Assembly (NCBI GenBank): GCA_002428485.1
Contig: DIWM01000008.1
Location: 1-64,000 of the forward strand
Direction: 5' to 3'
Length of the DNA stretch: 64,000 nt
Origin: Deltaproteobacteria bacterium UBA6106
GTDB taxonomy: Bacteria; Desulfobacterota; Syntrophorhabdia; Syntrophorhabdales; Syntrophorhabdaceae
Part shown: positions 26,457 to 35,534 of the stretch, piece after piece
How positions within the stretch are numbered: the first letter of the stretch is position 1
Layout of the letters: each line of letters starts with the position of its first letter
Program-made: the position numbers and the translations under genes
Notes under the pieces: model-generated
Databases searched by the model: none
What the model saw: only the letters and a program-made list of their open reading frames with translations
Told to the model about the DNA's origin: nothing

Positions 26457-26876
26457 TCATTCCCATTCAAAATTTTTTATTTCGAGGGTATCCTGCACGC
26501 TTTCATGGATCTGGCCCAAAACATTGTAGATATTCTCGTCAACGAACCGCTCTTCGATGTCGTTCAACCTGGAAACGGACTTCAGCCATGCGATCTCATG
26601 ATCGTGAGCCTCCCTGTCGATAAGCGATACCTTGAGCCCGTCCCTGATAAAGCACCGCGCAATATCGGGGTTGGAAAAGCGAGGCGGCTCGTCGACGACA
26701 TGCCTGCTGATCAATATCTCTTCAATGCTCTTCTCGCAGAAATCCTCGTCAAACCCGAGGGACCTTCCGATATGCATCATCAACCCTTTTTCTTCATCGT
26801 GGACCTCTTTGTCCTTCCGGATAAGAAGCATCAAACCTTTTAGATAGAGGCTGCGGTCAAGAAGCGTTATCTTCAC
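26457..26876 (-). CDS. TerB-like helical protein coupled to a P-type ATPase
   Basis: A 139-residue soluble, helical, acidic protein. LYLKGLMLLIRKDKEVHDEEKGLMMHIGRSLGF resembles the first acidic helices of TerB/DUF533-like proteins, where KDKEVHDEE would be the metal-binding stretch. A second similar stretch is SLIDREAHDHEIAWLKSVSR. The ATG lies within an ATGA overlap with the ATPase stop at 26873, so translation is coupled. A regulatory or metal-sensing partner of the pump is a fair guess only. Confidence 0.65.
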   Translation of the reverse strand: MKITLLDRSLYLKGLMLLIRKDKEVHDEEKGLMMHIGRSLGFDEDFCEKSIEEILISRHVVDEPPRFSNPDIARCFIRDGLKVSLIDREAHDHEIAWLKSVSRLNDIEERFVDENIYNVLGQIHESVQDTLEIKNFEWE

Positions 26877-29539
26877 GTTGTCCTCCTTCTCCGTATCAGT
26901 TTGTCGATCTCTACGGCAGCCACGACGGTCAACGCCACCGCTGCGATCTTAACCCATTCCAGGAGACTTAAGGCGTCTGTCCTGAAGACCCACTGGAGTG
27001 CGGGGACATAGATAACGGCGATCTGCGCAAGGAAGGCGAGAAGCATGCTGTAGAAAAGGAAAGGGTTGCTCAGGGGATTTATCCGGAAAATGGATGTGTG
27101 CTCGGAACGGGAGTTCCATGCCTGGAAAAACTGAAAGAGCACCATGGTGGTCATGGCGATGGTCCGTGCGTGTGCGATCGAAGAACCCTGGGCGAGGGCC
27201 TCGTGGAAATTGTAGACGACGCCGGCGGAGATGATGATCCCTACTAAAATGCTCCGCTCGAGCATGAGCCTCGACATGATGCCTTCTCCGGGATCTCTCG
27301 GTTTTCTTTTAATGATGTCCTTTTCGCCCGGCTCGAAGGCGAGCGCTACGTCCTGCAGGCCGTTCGTTACGAGGTTGATCCATAAAAGCTGGGCTGCCAC
27401 GTAGGGGACCGGTATGTCGAGGATCATTGAGATAATGATTGAGATGATCGCGGCGAACCCGGTGGGGATGAGGAACATGGTAACCTTCCTGATATTGTCG
27501 AAGACAATCCTCCCCTCCTCGACGGCATGGAAGATGCTCGCAAAGTTGTCGTCGGTGACGACCATGTCCGCTGCCTCGCGCGCCACATCTGTTCCTGTTT
27601 TTCCCATCGCCGCGCCGATATGGGCTGCTTTGAGCGCCGGGGCGTCGTTCACGCCGTCGCCGGTAACGGCGACCACCTCGCCGTGCCGTATGTACTGCTG
27701 AACGATCCGGAGCTTGTGCTGCGGGGATACCCTCGCATAGACAGATGTCTGCTGGACGCGTGCAAAGAGCTCGTCGTCATCCATCCCTTCAAGTTCCTTT
27801 CCCGTGATCGCAGGGGCCTTGTTCTCCACGAGACCAATCATCCTGCCGATAGCAGAGGCCGTGACCGCGTGGTCGCCGGTTATCATCACAACCCTTATGC
27901 CTGCCTGCCCACATCCTGCAATTGCCTCGATAGCCTCAGGCCTCGGAGGGTCGATCATGCCCTGGAGACCGGCAAAGATAAAATCGTTCCCGAGATGATC
28001 GTGGGTGAACTGCCGGGGCGTACTGTCGCCGGCTGTCTTCTTGTAGGCCATGGCAAGCACTCTTAGCCCGTCCTCTGCGAAGCGCTCGGCAGCCTCGACG
28101 ATCCTTGTCCTGTCGAGCGTTTCTCCCGACGGCATTTCATGGCACATGTCGAGGACGCGTTCCGGCGCCCCTTTCAGAAACACGACCTTTTTGCCGTCGT
28201 GATCGTGAAGCGTTGCCATGAAGCCCCGGTCAGACTCGAAGGGGACTATGCCTGTCTGGGGATACCGTGCCTCCTCCTCTTCCAGGTGAAGCCCTGCCTT
28301 CATGGCAGATATGATAAGCGCCCCTTCCGTGGGATCGCCGTCGATCCTGAGATGACCCTTTTCCCCGACCACACGGGATTCATTGCAGAGCAGGCCGATC
28401 CTGAGCACCGTCTCGATGCCCTTGAGAGATTCGGAATCCGCCGGTTCCCAATCGTGAAGTATCTTTCCTTCGGGATCGTAGCCGGTTCCGGTGACTTCGT
28501 AGGCGTGATGCCCGTCGTAGACGGCCTTCACGGTCATCTCGTTCTTTGTCAGAGTTCCCGTCTTGTCGGAACAGATGATCGTCGTGCTTCCCAGTGTCTC
28601 GACCGCGGGGAGCTTCCGTATGATGGCGTTCCGCCTCGCCATGCGGGTGATACCTATGGCCATGGTTACGGTCACCACTATGGGGAGCCCTTCCGGCACC
28701 GTTGCAACTGCCGCGGCAACGGCAATGCCGAAGACCTCCGCAAAGGTCATCCCGAGCATGAGGCCGAGAAGGATTATAGCAACGGCGCTGCCCAGAACAA
28801 GGAGCCCTATGAACTGGGCGAACCTGACGATCTTACGCTGGAGGGGCGTCTCCGTTACCCCCAGGCCTTTGACATCCCGGGCGATCTGCCCGAGGACCGT
28901 CCTGGCGCCCGTTTCGACGACAACGCCGCGGCCGCGTCCGTTGACCACAATAGTTCCCATGAAGGCCATGTTGGTCTGGTCCCCTGCCGTAAGGTTCTCC
29001 TCGGCAATGGGCACTGCCATTTTTTCAACGGGGAGGGATTCCCCCGTGAGGGGAGCCTCTTCCGTCCTTAGCTCCGTGACCTCCACGAGCCTGAGGTCAG
29101 CGGGGACCTTCGCACCCGATGCGAGGAGTACAATGTCGCCGGGTACAAGATCTTCGCTGGGGATCTCCATTTCCCTTCCATCGCGAGCTACCCGAGCCTT
29201 CGCCACGACCATGTTCTTCAAGGCCCTGACGCTCGTCTCGGCTTTGTATTCCTGAAAAAACCCGACAACGGCATTGAGGATAACAACCGACACGATGACC
29301 CCCGTATCGATGTACTCTTTGAGGAGGGCGGTCACAACGGCGGCTACGATCAGGATATAGATGAGCGGGCTTTTGAACTGATGAAGCAGAACCTTGAGCC
29401 GGCTGAGCCCCTCTTCTTCGGGCAGCATGTTTGGCCCGTGTTCCTTTAACCGTTCTTCCGCCTCAAAAGCGGTGAGTCCCTCTACCCTCGTCTTGCATTC
29501 GGCGAGGACAGCGCCCTTGTCCATTTGGTACCATTTCAT
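26873..29539 (-). CDS. P2-type cation-transporting ATPase
   Basis: An 888-residue pump. It shows TGES, the helix-4 motif PEGLPIVVTVTMAIG, D325 in CSDKTGTLTKNE, GDGVNDAPALKAAHIG and LLWINLVTNGLQDVALAFEPGE in the C-terminal helices. It resembles the SERCA/PMR1 group (Ca2+ or Mn2+), and differs from the 23823 pump by PEGL for PEAL. The ATG at 29539 is preferred because GGGGTG lies seven bases upstream; GTG at 29548 is the alternative. It sits downstream of the SLC13 genes and overlaps the TerB-like gene. Confidence 0.93.
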   Translation of the reverse strand: MKWYQMDKGAVLAECKTRVEGLTAFEAEERLKEHGPNMLPEEEGLSRLKVLLHQFKSPLIYILIVAAVVTALLKEYIDTGVIVSVVILNAVVGFFQEYKAETSVRALKNMVVAKARVARDGREMEIPSEDLVPGDIVLLASGAKVPADLRLVEVTELRTEEAPLTGESLPVEKMAVPIAEENLTAGDQTNMAFMGTIVVNGRGRGVVVETGARTVLGQIARDVKGLGVTETPLQRKIVRFAQFIGLLVLGSAVAIILLGLMLGMTFAEVFGIAVAAAVATVPEGLPIVVTVTMAIGITRMARRNAIIRKLPAVETLGSTTIICSDKTGTLTKNEMTVKAVYDGHHAYEVTGTGYDPEGKILHDWEPADSESLKGIETVLRIGLLCNESRVVGEKGHLRIDGDPTEGALIISAMKAGLHLEEEEARYPQTGIVPFESDRGFMATLHDHDGKKVVFLKGAPERVLDMCHEMPSGETLDRTRIVEAAERFAEDGLRVLAMAYKKTAGDSTPRQFTHDHLGNDFIFAGLQGMIDPPRPEAIEAIAGCGQAGIRVVMITGDHAVTASAIGRMIGLVENKAPAITGKELEGMDDDELFARVQQTSVYARVSPQHKLRIVQQYIRHGEVVAVTGDGVNDAPALKAAHIGAAMGKTGTDVAREAADMVVTDDNFASIFHAVEEGRIVFDNIRKVTMFLIPTGFAAIISIIISMILDIPVPYVAAQLLWINLVTNGLQDVALAFEPGEKDIIKRKPRDPGEGIMSRLMLERSILVGIIISAGVVYNFHEALAQGSSIAHARTIAMTTMVLFQFFQAWNSRSEHTSIFRINPLSNPFLFYSMLLAFLAQIAVIYVPALQWVFRTDALSLLEWVKIAAVALTVVAAVEIDKLIRRRRTT

Positions 29540-29611
29540 TTTCGTCACCCCGCATTCCCTTTTTTAAATATTACCCTTTCATCCAAGTCTTTCCAAATGC
29601 AGACATCCGCC

Positions 29612-31960
29612 TCAACGCAATGGCCAGAATACGGGAAGCAGCAAAGCTGCGACACCAAAGGTCACAAGGATAAGCGGCAAGCCGAGTTTTAGGTAATCAA
29701 CAAACCGGTAGCCGCCGGGTCCCATGACAAGTACGTTGGAGGGGTGTGACACGGGGCTGGCGAAGCTCGCCGACGCCGCAATTGCTATAGCCATTACTGC
29801 CGCGTGAGGGGCAGCGCCGAGCTCGAAGCTCGCCGAGATCGCAATTGGAGCCATTATGAGCACAAGCGCAGCGGTAGGAATCACAAGAGACCCAAGGACC
29901 GTGACCCAGTAAAGCCCTGCGATAACCGGCCAGGGGCCGTATGGACCAAGCAGTTCCAAAACCAAGCCTGCGAGATACTTTGCGGCGCCTGTTTTTTCCA
30001 TCGCGACAGCAAGAGGCAGCATACCGGCAATGAGGAAAATAGATCGCCAGTGGATGGCGCGGTACGCCTGCTCCATGGTCAGGCAGCGGGTAACTACCAT
30101 AAGGGTGGCGCCGGCTACAGCTGCGATGGCGATGGGCAGAAGGCCGGAGACCACGGCAGCCACCACCATGAGCATCAATATACCTGCCAGGGGAGCTTTG
30201 CCGGTGTTCATTTCGGGTACGCTGACGGGGTTGAGTATGATCAGGCCACGGACCTGATTCAGCGCTGCAAGCTTTTGTCGCGGCCCTACGATGAGAAGCG
30301 CATCGCCTCTTTGCAGGGTCATGGCATTGAGGCCTGACCGGTAAGACCTGCCGTCACGCCAGATCGCCGCGAGTTCCACCCGATACGTGTCGCGCAGTTT
30401 CAGATCGGCAACCTTCTTGTTGACAAGTTCGCCGTGGGGATGGAGGGTAGCCTCGATCATCTCCAGGTGCCCGTGTTCGAAAACGCCAAGATAAGGCCCT
30501 ACATCATCCAGGATGACAAGCTGCTGCAGGCCTCGCAGCACATCGAGGTCTTCCTCGCGCCCCTGGATAAGGAGCAGGTCTCCTCCCTGGATCACTTCCT
30601 CGGTCTGGGGCATCTCGATCAGGGAGCCTTTTCTAAAAAGGGCAAGCAGACGAAAATCAAAGGCATCGCCGAGGCGGTTCTCGGCGAGGGTAGTTCCTGT
30701 GATCTCCGATTCCTGGGGAACGCGCAGAACGAAAAGGCGCTCCTCCAGGCGGTAAAGCTCCTGTACTTCGGTCTCTGTGACAGCGGTAACAGCGCTGAAT
30801 TCAGGAGATTTTCGCAATGCATCCAGGGAATTTTCGGCGCATTGTATGAGAAGGCGGTCGCCGGCGGCGATGACCATTTCAGCAATGCGCATGCGACGGA
30901 CCTCTGCAGCACGGCGTATGGCCAGGACGTTGGCAATATATTTTTCCCGGAACTCATTGTGCCGAAGGGCCTGCCCGATAAGATGGGAATTGCCGTCGAC
31001 CACGAGTTCGTACAGCCCCATCTTCTCCCACATATGCTGTTGGAGAACAGGCGTCTCCCGTTCAATGCTCAGCTCACTCCAGTGACGCAGGGTGTTGAAC
31101 CTGTCCAGGCGCCCCTGGGCGAGCAATGCATCGCCTTCCTTCAGCGTCGATTCCGGGCCTGGGAGCGCTTCCGTATGACCATCACGGGTCACGGCGATGA
31201 TCGACAGCCCGGCTGCGGACGTCAAGCCTGCTTCAGCGATGGTTTTTCCTGCAAGAAGGGAATCGGCAGGAACGCGAAGCGCAAAGATCCGTTCCTGAAG
31301 GCTGTACCGCGCCGTCAGGTCCTGCTGGCCGCGCGATTGGCCCAGGAGGTCGTTGCGGGGCAGGAGGCGGCGCCCTGCAAAAGCGACGAAGGCTGTCCCC
31401 ACGAGAAAAGCCGGCAGGCCTACCGGCGCGAAATCAAAGAACCTGAACCCGCTGAGCCCGGCGTTCGCCAGGGAAGTGCTTACCAGCAGATTCTGCGTGG
31501 TCATGATGGTCGTAAGGCCGCCGAGCAATGTCCCGTAGGCAAGGGGGATCAGCAGGCGCGACGGTGCAACGCCGAAGCGACGGGCGGCATCCACGGCTAC
31601 GGGCATCATAAGCGCCGCCACGCCGATGTTGTTCATGAACCCCGAAAGAGCTCCGGCAACGATCATGAAGACCGCGACCATGCGCGCTTCGCTGTAACGG
31701 TTCGCACGCAACAACCTGCGGCCGATAAGGTCGGCGATGCCGGTACGGGTCAAGCCTTCGCTCAGGATAAACATGGCCCAGATGGTGACAACGGCGGGAT
31801 TGCTGAATCCGGCGACCGCCTCCTTTGCCGACACCAGCCCGGCGAGCGCAAGGGCAGAGAGGACGATAAGCGCCACCACATCCATCCGGAGACGATCAGT
31901 GACAAAGAGCACTAACGCTGCGGAAAGAATTATCAGAACCAGCGCCATATCGATGGTCAT
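29612..31960 (-). CDS. SLC13-family permease with central RCK_C (TrkA-C) domains
   Basis: A 782-residue protein. Transmembrane segments fill residues 1-190, with the signature FMNNIGVAALMMPVAVDAARR and TTIMTTQNLLVS. A cytoplasmic centre of about 330 residues holds four RCK_C/TrkA-C-like repeats, recognisable by recurring GDALLAQGR, GDRLLIQC, GDLLLIQGR and GDALLIVG. The second transmembrane half follows, ending with SFASPVSHPSNVLVMGPGGY. Such proteins are Na+-coupled anion or sulfate/dicarboxylate permeases in which RCK_C domains may bind a regulatory ligand. The substrate is unknown. It follows a related gene by 22 bp. Confidence 0.88.
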   Translation of the reverse strand: MTIDMALVLIILSAALVLFVTDRLRMDVVALIVLSALALAGLVSAKEAVAGFSNPAVVTIWAMFILSEGLTRTGIADLIGRRLLRANRYSEARMVAVFMIVAGALSGFMNNIGVAALMMPVAVDAARRFGVAPSRLLIPLAYGTLLGGLTTIMTTQNLLVSTSLANAGLSGFRFFDFAPVGLPAFLVGTAFVAFAGRRLLPRNDLLGQSRGQQDLTARYSLQERIFALRVPADSLLAGKTIAEAGLTSAAGLSIIAVTRDGHTEALPGPESTLKEGDALLAQGRLDRFNTLRHWSELSIERETPVLQQHMWEKMGLYELVVDGNSHLIGQALRHNEFREKYIANVLAIRRAAEVRRMRIAEMVIAAGDRLLIQCAENSLDALRKSPEFSAVTAVTETEVQELYRLEERLFVLRVPQESEITGTTLAENRLGDAFDFRLLALFRKGSLIEMPQTEEVIQGGDLLLIQGREEDLDVLRGLQQLVILDDVGPYLGVFEHGHLEMIEATLHPHGELVNKKVADLKLRDTYRVELAAIWRDGRSYRSGLNAMTLQRGDALLIVGPRQKLAALNQVRGLIILNPVSVPEMNTGKAPLAGILMLMVVAAVVSGLLPIAIAAVAGATLMVVTRCLTMEQAYRAIHWRSIFLIAGMLPLAVAMEKTGAAKYLAGLVLELLGPYGPWPVIAGLYWVTVLGSLVIPTAALVLIMAPIAISASFELGAAPHAAVMAIAIAASASFASPVSHPSNVLVMGPGGYRFVDYLKLGLPLILVTFGVAALLLPVFWPLR

Positions 31961-31982
31961 ACGTGCGCTCCCGCAAAAGGTA

Positions 31983-33824
31983 TCATAAAGGCCACACCAG
32001 AAGCAGCATGGGAATGCTCACCGCCATCACGAGGATCTCGAGTGGAAGCCCGAGCTTCCAGTAGTCACCGAAGTGGAAGCCGCCGGGACCGAGGATCAGG
32101 GTGTTGTTCTGATGGCTGATGGGCGTGAGGAATGAGCACGAGGCGCCGACCGCCACTGCCATGAGGAACGTATCGGCGTTTACTCCCAATTGGTTTGCCA
32201 TTCCTATAGCGATAGGGCACATAACCGCCGCTGTAGCAGCGTTGTTCATTACACACGAGAGGGAGATGGTGATGACCATGGTCATCGTAAGGGCAACGAT
32301 CGCGCCTCCCTGGGCTACTCCCCGAAGTATCGTGTGTGTGACCAGCTCCGCCAGGCCCGTACTCTCCATTGCCTGCGCTACAGGTATCAAGGCGCCGAGG
32401 AGCACTATCACCGGCCAGTCAATGGCATCATAGGCCGCTCGTGGCGGCACGGCGCGCAGCGCCATCAATACAAGCGCACCGGCGGCGAATGAAATGGCTG
32501 CAGGCAAAAGGCCGAATGCGGCGCCTCCAACCGCAGCCGCCATAACAGCGGTCGCCGTGATCGCCTTGCGCTTGTCCGGGATCCGCAGAAAGCGCTCTGC
32601 CAGAGGCACGCAACCCCAATTACCGGCAAATTCGGAAAGGACCTCAGGGGGGCCTTGCATCAACAAGACATCACCCGCACTAAGCGCCATTGTCCTGAGC
32701 CGTGATATTGAACGGTACCCCTGGCGCGATACGGCGAGCAAATTGATGCCGTAGTGGGTACGCAGCAGGATATCTGTGGCGGATCTGCTGACCAGCGACG
32801 ATTCGGGGAGCACGGCAAACTCGGAGAGCACTATCTCGTCCGAAGGCGACGATTTTATGTCTTCGTCAGATTCCTTCGCAACGACCGGTTTTTCTTTTTT
32901 CGCATCATCTCCATTATTGTTTTTCTGCTTGATATCCTCGGCCTCCTCCAGTTTCAGGCCGAGCTTCGATAATACCTCGCCCAGCGCCGCCGCCTGGGCT
33001 TCGATGACAAGGACGTCCCCGGCGCGAACAATAAGCCTGTAGCCGGGGGCGGTCATGCGGACATCGTTTCGCACCAGGCCGACGACCTGCCCGCCCGATT
33101 CCTCCAACGCCGTGTCTATCTCGTACAGGGTCTTGCCCACAGCCTTGCCGTTTTCCTGCGCCCGGGCCTCTGTGAGGTAAGCGCCTGTGTCGAATCCCTC
33201 GGCGACAGCCTGCTTTCTCGACGGCACCAAGTGCCATCCGGCAAGCCCCACGAAAACGATCCCTGCCGCTGCTACCGTCAGCCCCACAGGGGTAAAGTCA
33301 AACATGGCAAAGGTGCCGCTGCCGCTTTGGGCCCGAAAACCCGATACGATCAGATTGGGAGGCGTACCGATGAGGGTGGTCATGCCGCCCAGGATAGAGC
33401 CGAAGGCGATGGGCATCAGGATCAGCCCCGGGGGCATATTCTGGCGCCGGGCAACCTGTATTGCCACGGGCATGATGAGCGCCAGTGCACCGACGTTGTT
33501 CATGAAGCCCGACAGCAAAGCGGCGGTTCCCGTAAGGATGGCGATGGTCAATGTGGGCCCGGCAGATGCAGGCAGAATGTGCCGCGTCAAAACATCCACC
33601 GCCCCTGACGTCTGGAGCCCATAGCTAAGCACGAGGACGCAGGCAACGGTTATTACTGCAGGGTGGCTGAAACCGCTGAATGCCGATGGGCTGGGGACCA
33701 ACCCTGCCAGCACACATACCAGGAGGGCGCCTGCAGCGACCATGTCGTGGCGCCAGCGCCCCCATATGAACATGAACAGGGTTCCTGCCAGAACACCGGA
33801 TAGCATCATTTGCGAAGCGCTCAT
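31983..33824 (-). CDS. SLC13-family permease with RCK_C domains (paralogue)
   Basis: A 613-residue relative of the next gene with the same plan but fewer RCK_C repeats. The first transmembrane half has GFMNNVGALALIMPVAIQVARR and TTLIGTPPNLIVSGFR. Central RCK_C-like repeats contain GDVLVIEAQ and GDVLLMQGP. A Lys/Glu/Asp-rich insert (about residues 295-335) separates them. The second half ends SFLTPISHQNNTLILGPGGF. GGGAG precedes the ATG. Tandem placement of two related permeases may mean a heteromer or divergence after duplication. Confidence 0.88.
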   Translation of the reverse strand: MSASQMMLSGVLAGTLFMFIWGRWRHDMVAAGALLVCVLAGLVPSPSAFSGFSHPAVITVACVLVLSYGLQTSGAVDVLTRHILPASAGPTLTIAILTGTAALLSGFMNNVGALALIMPVAIQVARRQNMPPGLILMPIAFGSILGGMTTLIGTPPNLIVSGFRAQSGSGTFAMFDFTPVGLTVAAAGIVFVGLAGWHLVPSRKQAVAEGFDTGAYLTEARAQENGKAVGKTLYEIDTALEESGGQVVGLVRNDVRMTAPGYRLIVRAGDVLVIEAQAAALGEVLSKLGLKLEEAEDIKQKNNNGDDAKKEKPVVAKESDEDIKSSPSDEIVLSEFAVLPESSLVSRSATDILLRTHYGINLLAVSRQGYRSISRLRTMALSAGDVLLMQGPPEVLSEFAGNWGCVPLAERFLRIPDKRKAITATAVMAAAVGGAAFGLLPAAISFAAGALVLMALRAVPPRAAYDAIDWPVIVLLGALIPVAQAMESTGLAELVTHTILRGVAQGGAIVALTMTMVITISLSCVMNNAATAAVMCPIAIGMANQLGVNADTFLMAVAVGASCSFLTPISHQNNTLILGPGGFHFGDYWKLGLPLEILVMAVSIPMLLLVWPL

Positions 33825-33977
33825 TCCATACCGCTCCCTAACAATATTTAGTCAAATATCATCTTTTTTATCAACTGAAAACAGGAACTTTCATGATCAG
33901 GCCTTCAGAATGATCTTCGCTGTCCCCTGGCGACTCCATGCCCGGGCATGCGGGCGCTTCCAAAAACAATGACCGCA

Positions 33978-34865
33978 TCATTTATCCTCCTTGATGATGC
34001 GGAGGGGAGGGGAGCCCCCGTCCTTGCCTTCTCCCATATATAATGTTACGTGCGGGAAAGGGATCTCGATCTTCAACTCGTCGAACCTTTTCTTGAGGCG
34101 GCGGTTGAATTCGCGCCCTATTTTCCATTGTTTGATAGGCAGCGTCGTGGTGCGGGCCTTAATAATGACCGCAGATGCAGCAAACTGGTCGAGGCCGAAG
34201 ATCTCAATGGGCTCAAGGATGTCATCTTTAAATTCAGGGTCGTTGCGCAGCTCTTCATCGATGCCCTTGATAACCTTGATCACCTCGTCCACATCCTCTC
34301 TGTAGGCAATGCCGATATCAAAGACATACCGGGAGTAATCCTTCGTCATGTTGGTAACCACGTTGATATGGCCGTTTGGCACATAATGAACATTCCCCGC
34401 GAGGTCTCTCAGTACTGTCGTTCTCAGGCTGACCTTTTCCACGAGCCCCGCCTTGTCGCCTATGTTTACAACATCCCCCACCCTTATCTGATCTTCAAGG
34501 AGAATAAAAAAACCGCTTATTATGTCCTTTACGAGGCTTTGTGCGCCGAAACCAACAGCCAGCCCGACTATTCCAGCCGCTGCCAGGATAGGTCCTATAT
34601 CGATGCCCAGCTCTTTCAGGACTATCATTGCTGCAACGGCAACGATGGCGAATAGAAGGACGTATCTGACCATAGCTCCAAGGGTCTGCGTTCGTTTCTG
34701 GAATTCTCCGTCATCCTTCTGCTGAGCAACGAGTTGAATCAGGCGCCCTGAGAGTTTTTTTAGGATCCTTATGGCGATCCACGTGAGAATGATAACCAGT
34801 GAAATATGCAGTCCGCTTGAAAACAGCCAGTCCAGCACTTTTTTCAAAAAAACCTGATAATCCAT
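33978..34865 (-). CDS. small-conductance mechanosensitive channel (MscS family)
   Basis: A 295-residue protein. Two or three N-terminal helices lead into the pore helix and beta domain, with VGLAVGFGAQSLVKDIISGFFILLEDQIRVGDVVNIGDKAGLVEKVSLRTT split over the family's conserved region. The C-terminal alpha/beta domain ends in a charged tail. It opens on membrane tension to release solutes after osmotic downshock. It is the first gene of a minus-strand run continuing through both SLC13 genes and the ATPase, consistent with ion and osmotic homeostasis, though the 153-bp gap to the next gene could hold a promoter. Confidence 0.93.
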   Translation of the reverse strand: MDYQVFLKKVLDWLFSSGLHISLVIILTWIAIRILKKLSGRLIQLVAQQKDDGEFQKRTQTLGAMVRYVLLFAIVAVAAMIVLKELGIDIGPILAAAGIVGLAVGFGAQSLVKDIISGFFILLEDQIRVGDVVNIGDKAGLVEKVSLRTTVLRDLAGNVHYVPNGHINVVTNMTKDYSRYVFDIGIAYREDVDEVIKVIKGIDEELRNDPEFKDDILEPIEIFGLDQFAASAVIIKARTTTLPIKQWKIGREFNRRLKKRFDELKIEIPFPHVTLYMGEGKDGGSPPLRIIKEDK

Positions 34866-34965
34866 GCTTTACCCCATTAAAAATATGTTTTTAAGAACAT
34901 GCTCGACCGATCAGAAAACCAGACAGAAAAGGAGGAAAATACTTTCCAATACCGCTTCCACGCTA

Positions 34966-35005
34966 CAGATAAAAAAGGCCACTCTCCGGTGGCCTTTTTT
35001 ATCTG
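34966..35005. terminator. strong (bidirectional-type) terminator after the HU gene
   Basis: CAGATAAAAAAGGCCAC at 34966-34982 pairs perfectly with 34989-35005 around a six-base loop, giving a 17-bp stem with A-tract and T-tract on each side. It lies 19 bp after the HU stop, so it ends the HU transcript; the symmetry would allow it to act in both directions. Confidence 0.9.
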
Positions 35006-35023
35006 TATTGGATAATTCCTGTG

Positions 35024-35299
35024 TTACTTGGCGACTTTGGTCTTAAGCTTTTTACCTGCAGAAAATTTTACGACCTTCTTTGCCGGTATTTTGATCTCTT
35101 TACCGGTCTGCGGGTTTCTGCCCTTCCGTGCCTTTCTCTGTGATACGGAGAAGGTCCCGAAGCCTACTACTGCGACTTTGCCGCCTTTCTTCAGTGTTGC
35201 ACCGACGGAGTCAATGACAGTATTGAGCGCTTTTTCGGCGCTTGCTTTTGATATCTTGGCTCCCTTTGCTATTGCGTCTACTAAATCCCCCTTGTTCAT
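35024..35299 (-). CDS. hup: HU-family DNA-binding protein
   Basis: A 91-residue protein, the usual HU size. MNKGDLVDAIAKGAKISKASAEKALNTVID forms the dimerising helices, GFGTFSVSQRKARKGRNPQTGKEIKIPAKK the DNA-binding arm with the conserved RNPxTG, and KVVKFSAGKKLKTKV the C-terminal strand and helix. It bends and compacts DNA. GGGAGG lies seven bases before the ATG; a much longer in-frame extension upstream is repeat DNA and not coding. It is monocistronic with its own promoter and terminator. Confidence 0.96.
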   Translation of the reverse strand: MNKGDLVDAIAKGAKISKASAEKALNTVIDSVGATLKKGGKVAVVGFGTFSVSQRKARKGRNPQTGKEIKIPAKKVVKFSAGKKLKTKVAK

Positions 35300-35329
35300 A
35301 AAAGATCCTCCCTTAGCGATTTTTATTAA

Positions 35330-35357
35330 ATGATACACGGAATTCCCGCAATTGCAA
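35330..35357 (-). promoter_or_regulatory. sigma-70 promoter of the HU gene
   Basis: On the minus strand TTGCAA (35357-35352) and TATCAT (35335-35330) are 16 bp apart, about 30 bp upstream of the start codon at 35299. Confidence 0.55.
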
Positions 35358-35394
35358 CAGAAATCAGCATAAATGAAAAAAAAATAGCTATCAG

Positions 35395-35525
35395 CAGCCG
35401 GCAATAAACCCGCAAGTCGTAAGGCGTGAGGCGTAAGGGGATAGCTGCCGCATAGAAAACCGTATATCGTATTTCGTATATCGTAAACGGCCGTCAGCCA
35501 TAGGCGACGAGCATCAAGCATCCAG
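35395..35525. repeat. word-mosaic intergenic tract 1
   Basis: This holds GTCGTAAGGCGTGAGGCGTA, then TCGTATTTCGTATATCGTAA, then GAGCATCAAGCATCCAGTAT. The same three word families recur in the tracts near 37.0, 38.7, 41.9 and 44.9 kb. No gene or clear regulatory site is seen. Confidence 0.65.
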
Positions 35526-35534
35526 TATCGAGAA

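Noticed and set aside
30434..31915. A 493-residue plus-strand open frame opposite the SLC13 permease at 29612-31960.
   Set aside because: It is antisense to a clear membrane-protein gene, has no recognisable domain or ribosome site, and its composition mirrors the GC-rich codons of the real gene.
35300..35521. Long N-terminal extension of the HU frame.
   Set aside because: It consists of translated word-mosaic and promoter DNA; the HU fold starts at the ATG with the strong ribosome site.
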